Source: Melioribacteraceae bacterium (GTDB lineage Bacteria > Bacteroidota > Ignavibacteria > Ignavibacteriales > Melioribacteraceae). Taken from it: 6,787 bases of DNA. The stretch is from assembly GCA_026987055.1 (NCBI GenBank), contig JALSNL010000427.1, positions 1 to 6,787 on the forward strand, given 5' to 3'. This document shows, one piece after another, positions 1-6,787 of the stretch. The notes below the pieces were generated by a model. The model was not told where the DNA came from. It searched no databases and saw only the letters and a list, made by a program, of their open reading frames with translations. The translations under genes and the position numbers were made by a program. How positions within the stretch are numbered: position 1 is the stretch's first letter; each line of letters starts with the position of its first letter.

Positions 1-624
1 GCTAATTTTATCTTGTGCGTAAATTTTATCGAAAACATCATAAGGTTTTACACCATGTTCCAAAAGTATGGCAACTTTTCTGTGAAGTTCCGCTGTGGTT
101 TTAGGAAATCTGAATGAACCGGTGTCCGTCATTATAGCTGCATATAAAGCTTGAGCAATTTTTTTAGTTAATTTAATTTCGGATTGTGATAAAATAAAAT
201 CAAGAATAATTTCTCCGGTAGAAGATTTGGTTTTATCCAAGAATTTATACTTCGTAAAATTTTCCGGTTGTAAATGATGATCAATACAAATTTTTGTTCC
301 GGTAAATTCTCTGAAATATTTTTCCATTCTAACAGTTCTTCTCAAATCATTATGGTCAAGAAAAATTGCCGCATCAAAACTCTTAAAGAACTTCAGATGT
401 TTTTTTTCATCAAACTTTTTAATAAAATTTTTAGCATTCAAAAATTCCAAATTGTAAGGAATTGAACTTGTATTTATAATTACAAATTTTTTACCGAGTT
501 GTTTCAGTATTTCTGCAACAGCAATTTCGGAACCGATTGCATCTGCATCGGGATTAACGTGACAAGTAATAATAAATTTATTATGTAGCTTTAGTAATTC
601 AAAAAGTTTTGAGTAGTTTATCAT
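1..624 (-). CDS. nrnA: DHH-family phosphoesterase, NrnA-like (3' end missing)
   Basis: The first 208 codons of a DHH/DHHA1 phosphoesterase are visible; the gene runs off the left edge without a stop. Family members of the NrnA type degrade nanoRNA (2-5 nt oligoribonucleotides) and/or dephosphorylate pAp to AMP in the cytoplasm, using two metal ions, usually Mn2+. Metal-binding motifs seen in order are: HVNPDADAIGSE at residues 22-33, LDHND at 89-93, the signature IDHH at 114-117, and TDTGSFRF at 166-173. NrnA proteins are usually about 310-340 residues, so roughly the last 110-130 residues, which carry the DHHA1 substrate-binding domain, lie outside the window. The ATG at 622-624 is chosen because an in-frame TAA stands two codons upstream and the first motif sits at the usual distance. 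No Shine-Dalgarno sequence is visible. The gene follows the kor terminator and probably forms a separate transcription unit. The exact substrate (nanoRNA, pAp or a cyclic-dinucleotide product) cannot be read from this part. Confidence 0.88.
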   Translation of the reverse strand, partial: MINYSKLFELLKLHNKFIITCHVNPDADAIGSEIAVAEILKQLGKKFVIINTSSIPYNLEFLNAKNFIKKFDEKKHLKFFKSFDAAIFLDHNDLRRTVRMEKYFREFTGTKICIDHHLQPENFTKYKFLDKTKSSTGEIILDFILSQSEIKLTKKIAQALYAAIMTDTGSFRFPKTTAELHRKVAILLEHGVKPYDVFDKIYAQDKIS

Positions 625-630
625 TTTTTA

Positions 631-658
631 ATAATATTTACAATAAGTTAAATTCCAA
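631..658 (-). promoter_or_regulatory. Weak sigma-70-like promoter candidate for nrnA
   Basis: On the minus strand TTGGAA (653-658) and TATTAT (631-636) are separated by 16 bp. They match the -35 and -10 consensus at 4 and 5 of 6 positions. The -10 box ends 6 nt before the nrnA ATG, so transcription would begin at or very near the start codon and give a leaderless mRNA, in keeping with the missing ribosome binding site. The surroundings are so A+T-rich that such matches arise by chance; I found no Bacteroidota-type TAnnTTTG box here. Confidence 0.22.
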
Positions 659-776
659 TTTATTACATTTAAGATAGTAATGAACAATATGCAAATTAAT
701 TCTCTGGAAAACTTTCATAGTCCCTTTACTATATTTATGGCATAAATCAAATCGGTTTAATTTTTATACATACAAA

Positions 777-800
777 TATGCCGGACAAATGTCCGGCATA
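777..800 (-). terminator. Hairpin terminator after korB
   Basis: A perfect 10-bp inverted repeat, TATGCCGGAC (777-786) and GTCCGGCATA (791-800), encloses the loop AAAT. It begins 28 bp after the korB stop codon and is the only G+C-rich non-coding stretch in the window. On the minus strand the stem is followed by TTTGTATGTATAAAAA, a short imperfect T-rich tail, so intrinsic termination of the korAB transcript is the likely role. On the plus strand the following sequence has no T-run, so it is less likely to stop transcription in that direction. An mRNA 3'-end stabiliser or a dispersed palindromic repeat are alternatives. Confidence 0.75.
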
Positions 801-827
801 AATTTATAATACTTAAAAGTAAAGTTA

Positions 828-1865
828 CTAACCTTTTACTTCCCAAGTATTTCCACTAAATAATAATGATTCCAAATCACCTTTACCCAGCTTTTCTGTA
901 ACAGTAGTTATTTGGTTTTCCAGAGCTTCATTATAAGTTTCTTTCAATACTTGTCTGAACACACCAAACGGAGTTGGAAGATTCGGATCATCAGTCATGT
1001 GAGAAAGAATAAAAGCACGAACGGGACTTTCATCTGTTTCATTATGTTTAATAATATCGTCTTCCGTATATTTCCCATCTTTAAGACTAACCACCTTAGG
1101 TTCAAATCCTTCAAGAATAATTCCTTTATCACGCTCTTTACCAAAAATCATTGGTTTATCGTGTTCCAAATAAATAGTGGTTTCTGCTTTTGTTTCTTTT
1201 TCAGTTAATTCATCAAAAGCTTTATCATTAAATATAACGCAATTTTGATAAATCTCCAGAAAAGCCATGCCTTTATGTTTTCCTGCACGTTCAATCATTT
1301 TTTGTAAATGTTTAGGATCTCTATCCATTGCGCGGGCAACAAAAGTAGCATTGGAACCAAGCGCCAATGAAGTTGGATTAAATGGGTAATCTATAGAACC
1401 ATAAGGAGAACTTTTTGTAATTTTTCCTCTTTCGGATGTAGGAGAATATTGGCCTTTTGTTAAACCGTAAATTTCATTATTAAACAGTAACATTTTCATA
1501 TCAATATTTTTTCTACAAGCATGAATAAAATGATTACCGCCAATACTCATTAAATCACCATCACCTGTAGCAACCCAAACAGAAAGTTCCGGATGCGCAA
1601 TTTTCAATCCCGTTGCAATTGCAGGTGCTCTACCGTGAATTGAATGAAAACCGTAAGTATCCATATAGTAAGGGAAACGGCTGGAACATCCGATACCGGA
1701 GACCCAAACAAAATTTTCTTTTTCAATTCCAAGAGTTGGGAAAACCCTTTGAACTTGAGCAAGTATGGAATAATCCCCACAACCCGGACACCATCTAACA
1801 TCTTGATCAGATTTAAAATCCTTTGGGGTTAGCTTCATTTCGTTAACATTTATTTTATTAGTCAT
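828..1865 (-). CDS. korB: 2-oxoacid:ferredoxin oxidoreductase, beta subunit (probably 2-oxoglutarate-specific)
   Basis: This is the catalytic beta subunit of a CoA-acylating 2-oxoacid:ferredoxin oxidoreductase. It binds thiamine diphosphate (ThDP) and one [4Fe-4S] cluster and works with the KorA protein encoded just upstream; the reaction links 2-oxoglutarate + CoA to succinyl-CoA + CO2 and reduced ferredoxin, and is reversible. Taking the ATG at 1863-1865 gives 345 residues. WCPGC at 25-29, C60 in GIGCSS and C209 in IYQNC supply the four cysteines expected for the cluster. GDGD at 101-104 followed by an Asn-containing segment is the ThDP/Mg site, and NNEIYGLTKGQYSP at about 129-142 is the conserved loop near the active site, including the GLTKGQ lysine. 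The C-terminal 100 residues are less conserved. The reading frame can be extended four codons to a TTG, but those codons are the ribosome binding site, so the ATG is preferred. It overlaps korA by 8 bp. Pyruvate or a branched-chain 2-oxoacid as substrate cannot be excluded. Confidence 0.94.
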   Translation of the reverse strand: MTNKINVNEMKLTPKDFKSDQDVRWCPGCGDYSILAQVQRVFPTLGIEKENFVWVSGIGCSSRFPYYMDTYGFHSIHGRAPAIATGLKIAHPELSVWVATGDGDLMSIGGNHFIHACRKNIDMKMLLFNNEIYGLTKGQYSPTSERGKITKSSPYGSIDYPFNPTSLALGSNATFVARAMDRDPKHLQKMIERAGKHKGMAFLEIYQNCVIFNDKAFDELTEKETKAETTIYLEHDKPMIFGKERDKGIILEGFEPKVVSLKDGKYTEDDIIKHNETDESPVRAFILSHMTDDPNLPTPFGVFRQVLKETYNEALENQITTVTEKLGKGDLESLLFSGNTWEVKG

Positions 1866-3708
1866 TGCTACCTCCAAGAATTTCTTCTATTTTTTCTTTT
1901 ACATCATTTATTTTGAAAGGTAAGCCTCTCATTTTGTTAAACTGAATAGTATCAACTATATAAGTACTTCTTAATATTTTTGACAATTGACCAAGATTTA
2001 TTTCCGGGACAAGTATTTTATCGAACTTGGAGAGAACATCACCTAAATTTTTAGGGAAAGGATTTATATATTTAAGGTGTATTCTTGAAACTTTAAAACC
2101 ATCTTGTCTTGCTCTTGTAACAGCTTCGGTTAAAGTTCCGCTGGTTCCACCCCAACCAACAACAAGAAGTTCGCCCTCCTCTTCTCCGTCAACAACAACA
2201 TCAGAAATATCGAGAGCAATTTTTTCAATTTTTTCTTGTCTTATTTTACACATTAAATCATGGTTTTCGGGCTCATAACTAACATTCCCGGTAATATTTG
2301 CTTTTTCCAATCCACCAATTCTATGTTCCAACCCTGGAGTTCCCGGTGTAGCCCAAGGACGTGATAAATTTTCATCTCTTGAGTAAGGTTGGAATCCTTC
2401 AGGATTTGTTTCAAGTTCATGATTAAACTTAGGCAACTCACTTTCGTGTGGAACCCTCCAAGGTTCTGTTCCATTTGCAATGTAACCATCTGTTAATAAG
2501 ATTACAGGAACCATAAATTTCATTGCAATACGCGAAGCTTCCATAGCCATATAAAAACAATCCGATGGTGTTGAGGCAGCTAAAACTGCTACAGGTGATT
2601 CACCGTTTCTTCCGTACATTGCTTGTAATAAATCAGCTTGTTCGGTTTTTGTAGGTAAACCGGTACTTGGTCCGCCTCTTTGAACATTAACAATCACAAT
2701 AGGAAGTTCGGTCATTACTGCCAAACCGGCTGCTTCTGTTTTTAATGCAAGCCCGGGGCCACTTGTTGTAGTAATAGCAAGCGAACCTCCAAATGCTGCA
2801 CCAATTGCGGAGGCAATCCCTGCAATTTCATCTTCCGCTTGGAATGTTTTAACTCCAAAATTTTTATATTTTGTTAAGTAATGCAAAATATCCGAAGCAG
2901 GTGTAATAGGATAAGAACCTAAATACAATTGATGTCCGCTTTGTACGGATGCGGCTACAAAACCTATAGCTGTGGCTTCATTACCTGAAATACTTCTATA
3001 TGTTCCTGCCGGTAGTTTTGCAGGTTGAACTTCATATCTTGTTGTAAAAATTTCTGTAGTATCACCATAATAATAACCGGCTTTAAGTGCCTTCTTATTC
3101 GCTTTGGCAATTTCAGGTTTATTTTTAAATTTTTGGTCCAACCATTTTATTGTTGGTTCCATTGGGCGACTAAACATCCAATACATCATACCTAATGCAA
3201 AAAAGTTTTTGCTTCTTACAACATCTTTAGCCGAAATTTCGCAATCTTTTAATGCTTCTTTAGTCAATGTGGTAATTGGTACTTCATAAACTTTGTAACC
3301 ATTTAACGAACCATCTTCTAAAGGATTAGAATCTAAAACAGCTAATTTTAAATCTTTAGCTTTAAAAGAATCGGTATTAACAACAATTGCAGCTCCTTTT
3401 TTAATTGTTGGCAAGTATTTTTTTAACGCGGCAGGGTTCATTGCTACTAGAACATCCGGGCTATCACCCGGGGTATGAATATCTGTAGAACTAAATTTTA
3501 ATTGAAAACCACTTACACCATAAATGGTTCCAATAGGTGCACGGATTTCTGCAGGATAATCAGGTAGAGTATTTAAGTCATTACCCAATGAAGCAGTGGT
3601 ATTACTAAATTGTGTACCTGTTAACTGCATTCCGTCACCGGAATCTCCGGCAAACATAACAGTTACTGTATCCAAACTTTCTACCGGAGTTGTTTTTTCA
3701 TTTTCCAT
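1858..3708 (-). CDS. korA: 2-oxoacid:ferredoxin oxidoreductase, fused gamma-alpha subunit (probably 2-oxoglutarate-specific)
   Basis: This 616-residue protein joins the gamma and alpha parts of the oxidoreductase in one chain, the layout typical of two-subunit KorAB enzymes. Residues 14 to about 215 are the gamma domain, opening with FAGDSGDGMQLTG, a conserved glycine-rich segment. Residues about 240-420 form the pyrimidine-binding domain of the ThDP fold, with YPITPASDIL at 266-275 (the YPITP motif lines the 2-oxoacid pocket in characterised family members), AEDEIAG at 291-297 and TTTSGPGLALKTEA at 313-326. Residues about 510-600 are the domain II region, with LLVVGWGGTSGTLTEA at 514-529. 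No ferredoxin-like cysteine cluster is present, so electrons leave via the cluster in KorB to a separate ferredoxin encoded elsewhere. The ATG at 3706-3708 is firm: an in-frame TAA lies 12 nt upstream. A weak AGAGA ribosome site (3717-3721) precedes it by 8 nt. The enzyme could serve oxidative 2-oxoglutarate breakdown or reductive carboxylation; the sequence does not tell direction. Confidence 0.94.
   Translation of the reverse strand: MENEKTTPVESLDTVTVMFAGDSGDGMQLTGTQFSNTTASLGNDLNTLPDYPAEIRAPIGTIYGVSGFQLKFSSTDIHTPGDSPDVLVAMNPAALKKYLPTIKKGAAIVVNTDSFKAKDLKLAVLDSNPLEDGSLNGYKVYEVPITTLTKEALKDCEISAKDVVRSKNFFALGMMYWMFSRPMEPTIKWLDQKFKNKPEIAKANKKALKAGYYYGDTTEIFTTRYEVQPAKLPAGTYRSISGNEATAIGFVAASVQSGHQLYLGSYPITPASDILHYLTKYKNFGVKTFQAEDEIAGIASAIGAAFGGSLAITTTSGPGLALKTEAAGLAVMTELPIVIVNVQRGGPSTGLPTKTEQADLLQAMYGRNGESPVAVLAASTPSDCFYMAMEASRIAMKFMVPVILLTDGYIANGTEPWRVPHESELPKFNHELETNPEGFQPYSRDENLSRPWATPGTPGLEHRIGGLEKANITGNVSYEPENHDLMCKIRQEKIEKIALDISDVVVDGEEEGELLVVGWGGTSGTLTEAVTRARQDGFKVSRIHLKYINPFPKNLGDVLSKFDKILVPEINLGQLSKILRSTYIVDTIQFNKMRGLPFKINDVKEKIEEILGGSND
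1870..1875 (-). promoter_or_regulatory. Strong ribosome binding site of korB, inside the end of korA
   Basis: GGAGGT on the minus strand, with 4 nt to the ATG at 1863-1865 (5 nt counted from GGAGG). It overlaps the Gly-Gly codons near the end of korA and decides the korB start: a TTG four codons earlier would begin inside this site. Its position suggests that ribosomes finishing korA help start korB. Confidence 0.85.
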
Positions 3709-3757
3709 TTTAAGTATCTCTTAAAAAATTAATATTAGTGAATTAAAATATTATTGA

Positions 3758-3786
3758 AACATATAAAAGGTTTAAAATAACTTCAA
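3758..3786 (-). promoter_or_regulatory. Weak promoter candidate for korAB
   Basis: Within the 150-bp spacer between dsbD and korA, the minus strand shows TTGAAG (3781-3786) and TATGTT (3758-3763) with a 17-bp gap, each 4 of 6 to the sigma-70 consensus and about 50 nt before the korA ATG. The location is sensible for a kor promoter, but the spacer is extremely A+T-rich and the match is weak. I saw no clear terminator hairpin after dsbD, so readthrough from nadE-dsbD into korAB is also possible. A 10-bp palindrome AAAGTACTTT lies at 3827-3836. Confidence 0.22.
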
Positions 3787-3858
3787 CTTTTAAATCATTA
3801 AATAAATTGAATTATTTTATACTATCAAAGTACTTTATTTAATTTTTCCTTTTTTTTA

Positions 3859-5706
3859 TTAAAAACCTCCAATCTTTTTAAGTGCATCAAGTACAATTCC
3901 CGGAGTAATTATTTCCGGTAATATTTGAGGTTCTTCATTTTCTTTTCCGCTATACAAAACATAAAGAGGAACACTATTTCTACCAAACTTAGCAAGTTCT
4001 TTTGTTATCATTGCATCACTGTTTGTCCAATCGGCTTTTAACATAACTACGCCCAATTTCTTGAATGCCTTCTGAACATCTTCGGAACCAAAAGCAACTT
4101 TTTCATTAACTTGACAACTTAAGCACCAAGCTGCTGTAAAATCTATAAAAACAGGTTTCCCTTCTTTAAGACTATTACTTAATAAGTCCGGTGTGAATTT
4201 TTGCCATTTGATATTACCTTTTTCTAAACTTTGATTAACCGTAACATTGGTATCTATAAATTTAAAAGCAAATACAACACCGCCAATTATAAACAAGGCT
4301 GTTAAAATCATAGCTTTTACTCTTGTGGGTTTAGGTTTTGCAATATTTCCCCAACGACCGAAAATCCAACCTCCGATACTAACAATTATAAAAGCTGCCA
4401 ATAAAATTAATAATCCTTCCGCACCAACTTGTAAACTAAATACCCAAAGCAACCATAAAACAGTTGCCATTAATAAAAATCCCATAAACTGTTTAAATGA
4501 TTCCATCCAAGCACCCGGACGCGGAACATATTTAACCAATGCAGGAACAGTTGTAAGCAGCAAATACGGAAGTGCCATTCCAAGCCCCAACATTGCAAAA
4601 ATGAGTAATGCTAAAACTGTAGGTTGGCTTAAAGCAAAACCTAAAGCAGAGCCCATAAACGGTGCGGTACAAGGTGTTGCAACAACTGTTGCTAAAATTC
4701 CACTACTGAAAGAACCTATAAATCCCGTATCGTTAGAAGATGATTGTCCTACTGCTGTTAGTGAAGTACCAATTTCAAAAACACCAAACATACTTAGACC
4801 GAATAGGAAAAGTAAGATTGTTAGAAGAATAATAAATGCAGGAGATTGTAATTGAAATCCCCAGCCTAATTGTTCGCCACCGGCTCTTAACAAAAGTAAA
4901 ATACCGGCTAATATTAAAAAAGAAGAAACTACACCTAATGTAAAAGCAATTCCGTGATTAATTCTTTTCTTACTATCTTCACCGCTTTGCTGAACGATGC
5001 CCAAAATTTTTAATGAAAGGACCGGCAAAACACAAGGCATTAGATTTAATATTATTCCACCTAAAAAAGCAGAAAGAAGAGCAATCCAAATACCAATTGG
5101 TTCTTCGTCCGATTTTATTGGTGTTGTTACACTTTCTTTTTTGGAACTATCTATTTTCTCAAAATTGATTTTTCCGAAAATATCATTTTTATTTTCTTTA
5201 ATAGCAATACTGCCGGCAACTACATCAAAAGAAATTGTATCTATAATTGTTTCAGGCGGCATACATGTTTTATCATTACAAGCTTGATAAGTAACTTTCA
5301 CCACAATATTTTTATTACCAAGTTCAACATCTTTAGGTATTTTCACTACACTACCAAACACCGGATTCCCTTCAAATACAGAAACCGGTTCTTCGGAAAA
5401 TTCCAATTTAATATCTTCAGGTTTAGGAAAAATTATCTCATTTTTTTCTTTATTGAAATCAGTTGTTACGGAAATCTGAATTGGAATTAGAAATTCATCA
5501 TGTGGTTTATTAGAGTTGACATGCCAGCCGTCTTTTATATTTAATTGTAAAGCCAAAATAATGCCGCCATCTTGATGGGCTTGTTCAGCGGATTTATATA
5601 TTTTTAATTTCGCTACTTTTTCATTCTTAAAAAAGTTTAACTGCGCATTCATACTACCGAACAACAATATAAAGAATACTACAAAAATTTTATATTTTGT
5701 CTTCAT
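3859..5706 (-). CDS. dsbD: Thiol:disulfide interchange protein DsbD
   Basis: An inner-membrane reductant conveyor: electrons pass from cytoplasmic thioredoxin through the membrane domain to the outer thiol domains, keeping periplasmic thiol proteins (isomerases, cytochrome c maturation factors, peroxidases) reduced. From the ATG at 5704-5706 the protein has 615 residues. Residues 1-21 look like a signal peptide ending MNA, before QLNFF. Residues about 25-165 form the N-terminal DsbD domain, with GWHVNSNKP and YQACNDKTCMPPE (C143, C148). About eight membrane segments span residues 205-485, with C225 in NLMPCVLPV and C346 in VVATPCTAP as the membrane redox pair. The C-terminal thioredoxin domain has FTAAWCLSCQ (C528, C531) and the cis-proline in SVPLYVL (P580). 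All six redox cysteines are present, so the protein should be active. The frame opens at an upstream ATG (5722-5724), but AGGAGT lies just before the second ATG, which also starts a better signal peptide. It follows nadE by 33 bp. Confidence 0.94.
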   Translation of the reverse strand: MKTKYKIFVVFFILLFGSMNAQLNFFKNEKVAKLKIYKSAEQAHQDGGIILALQLNIKDGWHVNSNKPHDEFLIPIQISVTTDFNKEKNEIIFPKPEDIKLEFSEEPVSVFEGNPVFGSVVKIPKDVELGNKNIVVKVTYQACNDKTCMPPETIIDTISFDVVAGSIAIKENKNDIFGKINFEKIDSSKKESVTTPIKSDEEPIGIWIALLSAFLGGIILNLMPCVLPVLSLKILGIVQQSGEDSKKRINHGIAFTLGVVSSFLILAGILLLLRAGGEQLGWGFQLQSPAFIILLTILLFLFGLSMFGVFEIGTSLTAVGQSSSNDTGFIGSFSSGILATVVATPCTAPFMGSALGFALSQPTVLALLIFAMLGLGMALPYLLLTTVPALVKYVPRPGAWMESFKQFMGFLLMATVLWLLWVFSLQVGAEGLLILLAAFIIVSIGGWIFGRWGNIAKPKPTRVKAMILTALFIIGGVVFAFKFIDTNVTVNQSLEKGNIKWQKFTPDLLSNSLKEGKPVFIDFTAAWCLSCQVNEKVAFGSEDVQKAFKKLGVVMLKADWTNSDAMITKELAKFGRNSVPLYVLYSGKENEEPQILPEIITPGIVLDALKKIGGF

Positions 5707-5712
5707 TGATAG

Positions 5713-5718
5713 ACTCCT
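5713..5718 (-). promoter_or_regulatory. Ribosome binding site that sets the dsbD start
   Basis: AGGAGT on the minus strand, 6 nt before the ATG at 5704-5706. An ATG six codons earlier (5722-5724) is in frame but has no such site upstream and would translate through this one. The later start gives the N-terminus MKTKYKIF, a conventional positively charged signal-peptide head. Confidence 0.8.
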
Positions 5719-5739
5719 ATACATATTATATATTTAAAA

Positions 5740-6787
5740 TTATATTCTCCAACCTTGCACAATCGGGAAACGTCTTCCATACCCAAAAGCTTTTTTAGAA
5801 ACTCTTAAAACCGGTGCAGCTTGTTTTCTTTTAAATTCATTTCTATCAACCATTCTTAAGTATTTTTTTACAAGTTCTTTATCACCTATTGCTTTGCTAA
5901 TTTCTTCAATTTCTTTATATTCTTCCAAATAAAGTTGTAAGATTTGATCTAAAACTTTATAAGGAGGCAGAGAATCTTCATCCTTCTGATCAGGTCGTAA
6001 TTCTGCCGAAGGAGCTTTGTCTATTATAGTCTGAGGAATAATTTCTTTATCCTTGTTGATAAAGTTAGCTATTTTGTAAACTTGGGTTTTGTAAACATCG
6101 GCAATAACTGCCAGTGCTCCGTTCATATCGCCATACAAGGTTGCATAACCAACCGCCATTTCCGATTTATTTCCTGTTGTACATAACAAGTAACCGAATT
6201 TATTAGACAATGCCATTAATAAGGTTCCTCTAATTCTTGCTTGCAAATTTTCTTCGGTCACATCAGGTTTTGTATTTAGAAAAGAAGCGGATAAAGCTTT
6301 TAAGAATTCATTAAACACACTTTCTATAGGAATAGTTTCCGATGATATTTGCAAGTTTTCTATCAACTTTTCGGAATCCGTTATACTTCCCTTGCTTGAA
6401 TACTGAGAAGGCATCATTACAACATGCACATTTTCATTCCCAAAAGCTTGAACAGCAATATAAGTTACAAGTGCAGAATCAATTCCACCGCTTAGCCCAA
6501 CCAATGCTTTTTTGAAACCGGTTTTAGCAGCATAATCTTTTAATCCAAGTATTAAAGCATTTAGTATTTCTTCACCATAGCTTTTTTCAATATTTACAAG
6601 AGGTTTATAATTTGCTTTGGTATCAAATATAAAAAAATCTTCTTCAAAATTTTTTCCTACCTTAACCAATTCTCCATTGCCATTCATACATAAACTTGCG
6701 CCGTCAAAAACCAAATCTGTTTGAGCACCAACACAGCTTACATAGGCTAATGGAATATTATTAGTTTTGGTTAAAACAGAAAGCATC
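5740..6787 (-). CDS. nadE: Glutamine-dependent NAD+ synthetase (5' end missing)
   Basis: The last 348-349 codons of NadE, the final enzyme of NAD+ synthesis: it converts nicotinic acid adenine dinucleotide to NAD+ with ATP and ammonia released from glutamine, in the cytoplasm. Visible residues 1 to about 55 are the end of the nitrilase-like glutaminase domain (AYVSCVGAQTDLVFDGAS at 14-31 resembles the segment after its catalytic cysteine). From about residue 68 the synthetase domain follows: the ATP-pyrophosphatase P-loop LSGGIDSA at 98-105, TTGNKSEMAVGYATLYGDMN at 203-222, PSAELRPDQKDEDSLP at 259-274, and the family-like C-terminus GYGRRFPIVQGWRI. The in-frame Met at 6784-6786 is internal, not a start: glutamine-dependent NadE is usually about 540-680 residues, so some 200 or more N-terminal residues with the catalytic Glu-Lys-Cys lie beyond the right edge. 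The gene ends 33 bp before dsbD and is probably in the same operon. Confidence 0.95.
   Translation of the reverse strand, partial: MLSVLTKTNNIPLAYVSCVGAQTDLVFDGASLCMNGNGELVKVGKNFEEDFFIFDTKANYKPLVNIEKSYGEEILNALILGLKDYAAKTGFKKALVGLSGGIDSALVTYIAVQAFGNENVHVVMMPSQYSSKGSITDSEKLIENLQISSETIPIESVFNEFLKALSASFLNTKPDVTEENLQARIRGTLLMALSNKFGYLLCTTGNKSEMAVGYATLYGDMNGALAVIADVYKTQVYKIANFINKDKEIIPQTIIDKAPSAELRPDQKDEDSLPPYKVLDQILQLYLEEYKEIEEISKAIGDKELVKKYLRMVDRNEFKRKQAAPVLRVSKKAFGYGRRFPIVQGWRI

Noticed and set aside
89..361. LDHND instead of a more usual second DHH-family motif as a sign of a defective enzyme
   Set aside because: The metal-binding aspartate is retained and variation after it is common in the family; the other motifs are intact.
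274..465. Plus-strand open frame of 63 codons near the left edge
   Set aside because: It is antisense to the DHH phosphoesterase reading frame, whose catalytic motifs are intact across the same stretch.
680..745. Plus-strand mini-frame of 21 codons between korB and nrnA
   Set aside because: No ribosome site, no recognisable protein, and short enough to be expected by chance in A+T-rich spacer.
912..1208. Plus-strand open frame of 98 codons opposite korB
   Set aside because: Antisense shadow of a conserved gene; Phe- and Ile-rich translation reflects reversed Lys/Glu/Asp codons.
3709..3858. Possible terminator or small RNA between dsbD and korA
   Set aside because: No G+C-containing hairpin is visible; only A+T-rich runs and the short palindrome AAAGTACTTT, too weak to name.
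4247..4855. Long plus-strand open frame of 202 codons inside dsbD
   Set aside because: It lies entirely antisense to the strongly recognised DsbD membrane domain, has no ribosome site, and its composition (Pro, Lys, Asn, Thr rich) looks like the complement of hydrophobic codons, not a protein family.
6784..6786. Met codon as possible start of a 348-residue ammonia-dependent NadE
   Set aside because: The residues after it match the end of the glutaminase domain of long NadE proteins, so the frame almost certainly continues beyond the window.

Overview
This A+T-rich window (roughly one third G+C by eye) carries five protein-coding genes, all on the minus strand, with short spacers and no sign of mobile DNA, CRISPR, tRNA or rRNA. 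In transcription order (right to left) they are: the 3' part of a glutamine-dependent NAD+ synthetase gene (nadE, entering from the right edge), a full-length thiol:disulfide interchange protein (dsbD), the two genes of a 2-oxoacid:ferredoxin oxidoreductase (korA, a fused gamma-alpha subunit, and korB, the beta subunit), and the 5' two thirds of a DHH-family phosphoesterase gene (nrnA-like), cut by the left edge.

The organism is probably a low-G+C member of the Bacteroidota/Ignavibacteria-Chlorobi side of the tree, possibly anaerobic or facultative. This is inferred from protein style, base composition and the presence of a two-gene KorAB. Clear Shine-Dalgarno sequences before korB and dsbD fit Ignavibacteria somewhat better than typical Bacteroidia, which often lack them. 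No marker in the window settles the question.

Layout: nadE and dsbD are 33 bp apart and probably co-transcribed. A 150-bp A+T-rich spacer separates dsbD from korA and holds a weak promoter candidate. korA and korB overlap by 8 bp (ATGACTAA), and the korB ribosome binding site lies in the last codons of korA, so they form a coupled pair. A perfect 10-bp-stem hairpin 28 bp after korB marks the end of the kor operon. About 150 bp of leader then precedes nrnA, whose start codon has no visible ribosome binding site and a possible -10 box only 6 nt upstream.

Function: the genes are core metabolism and envelope maintenance: NAD+ synthesis, delivery of reductant across the inner membrane, ferredoxin-linked interconversion of 2-oxoglutarate (or a similar 2-oxoacid) and its acyl-CoA, and turnover of short RNA or nucleotide by-products. 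I see no obvious pathway tying all five together and no candidate for a new system. The findings are modest points of gene architecture and start-site correction.
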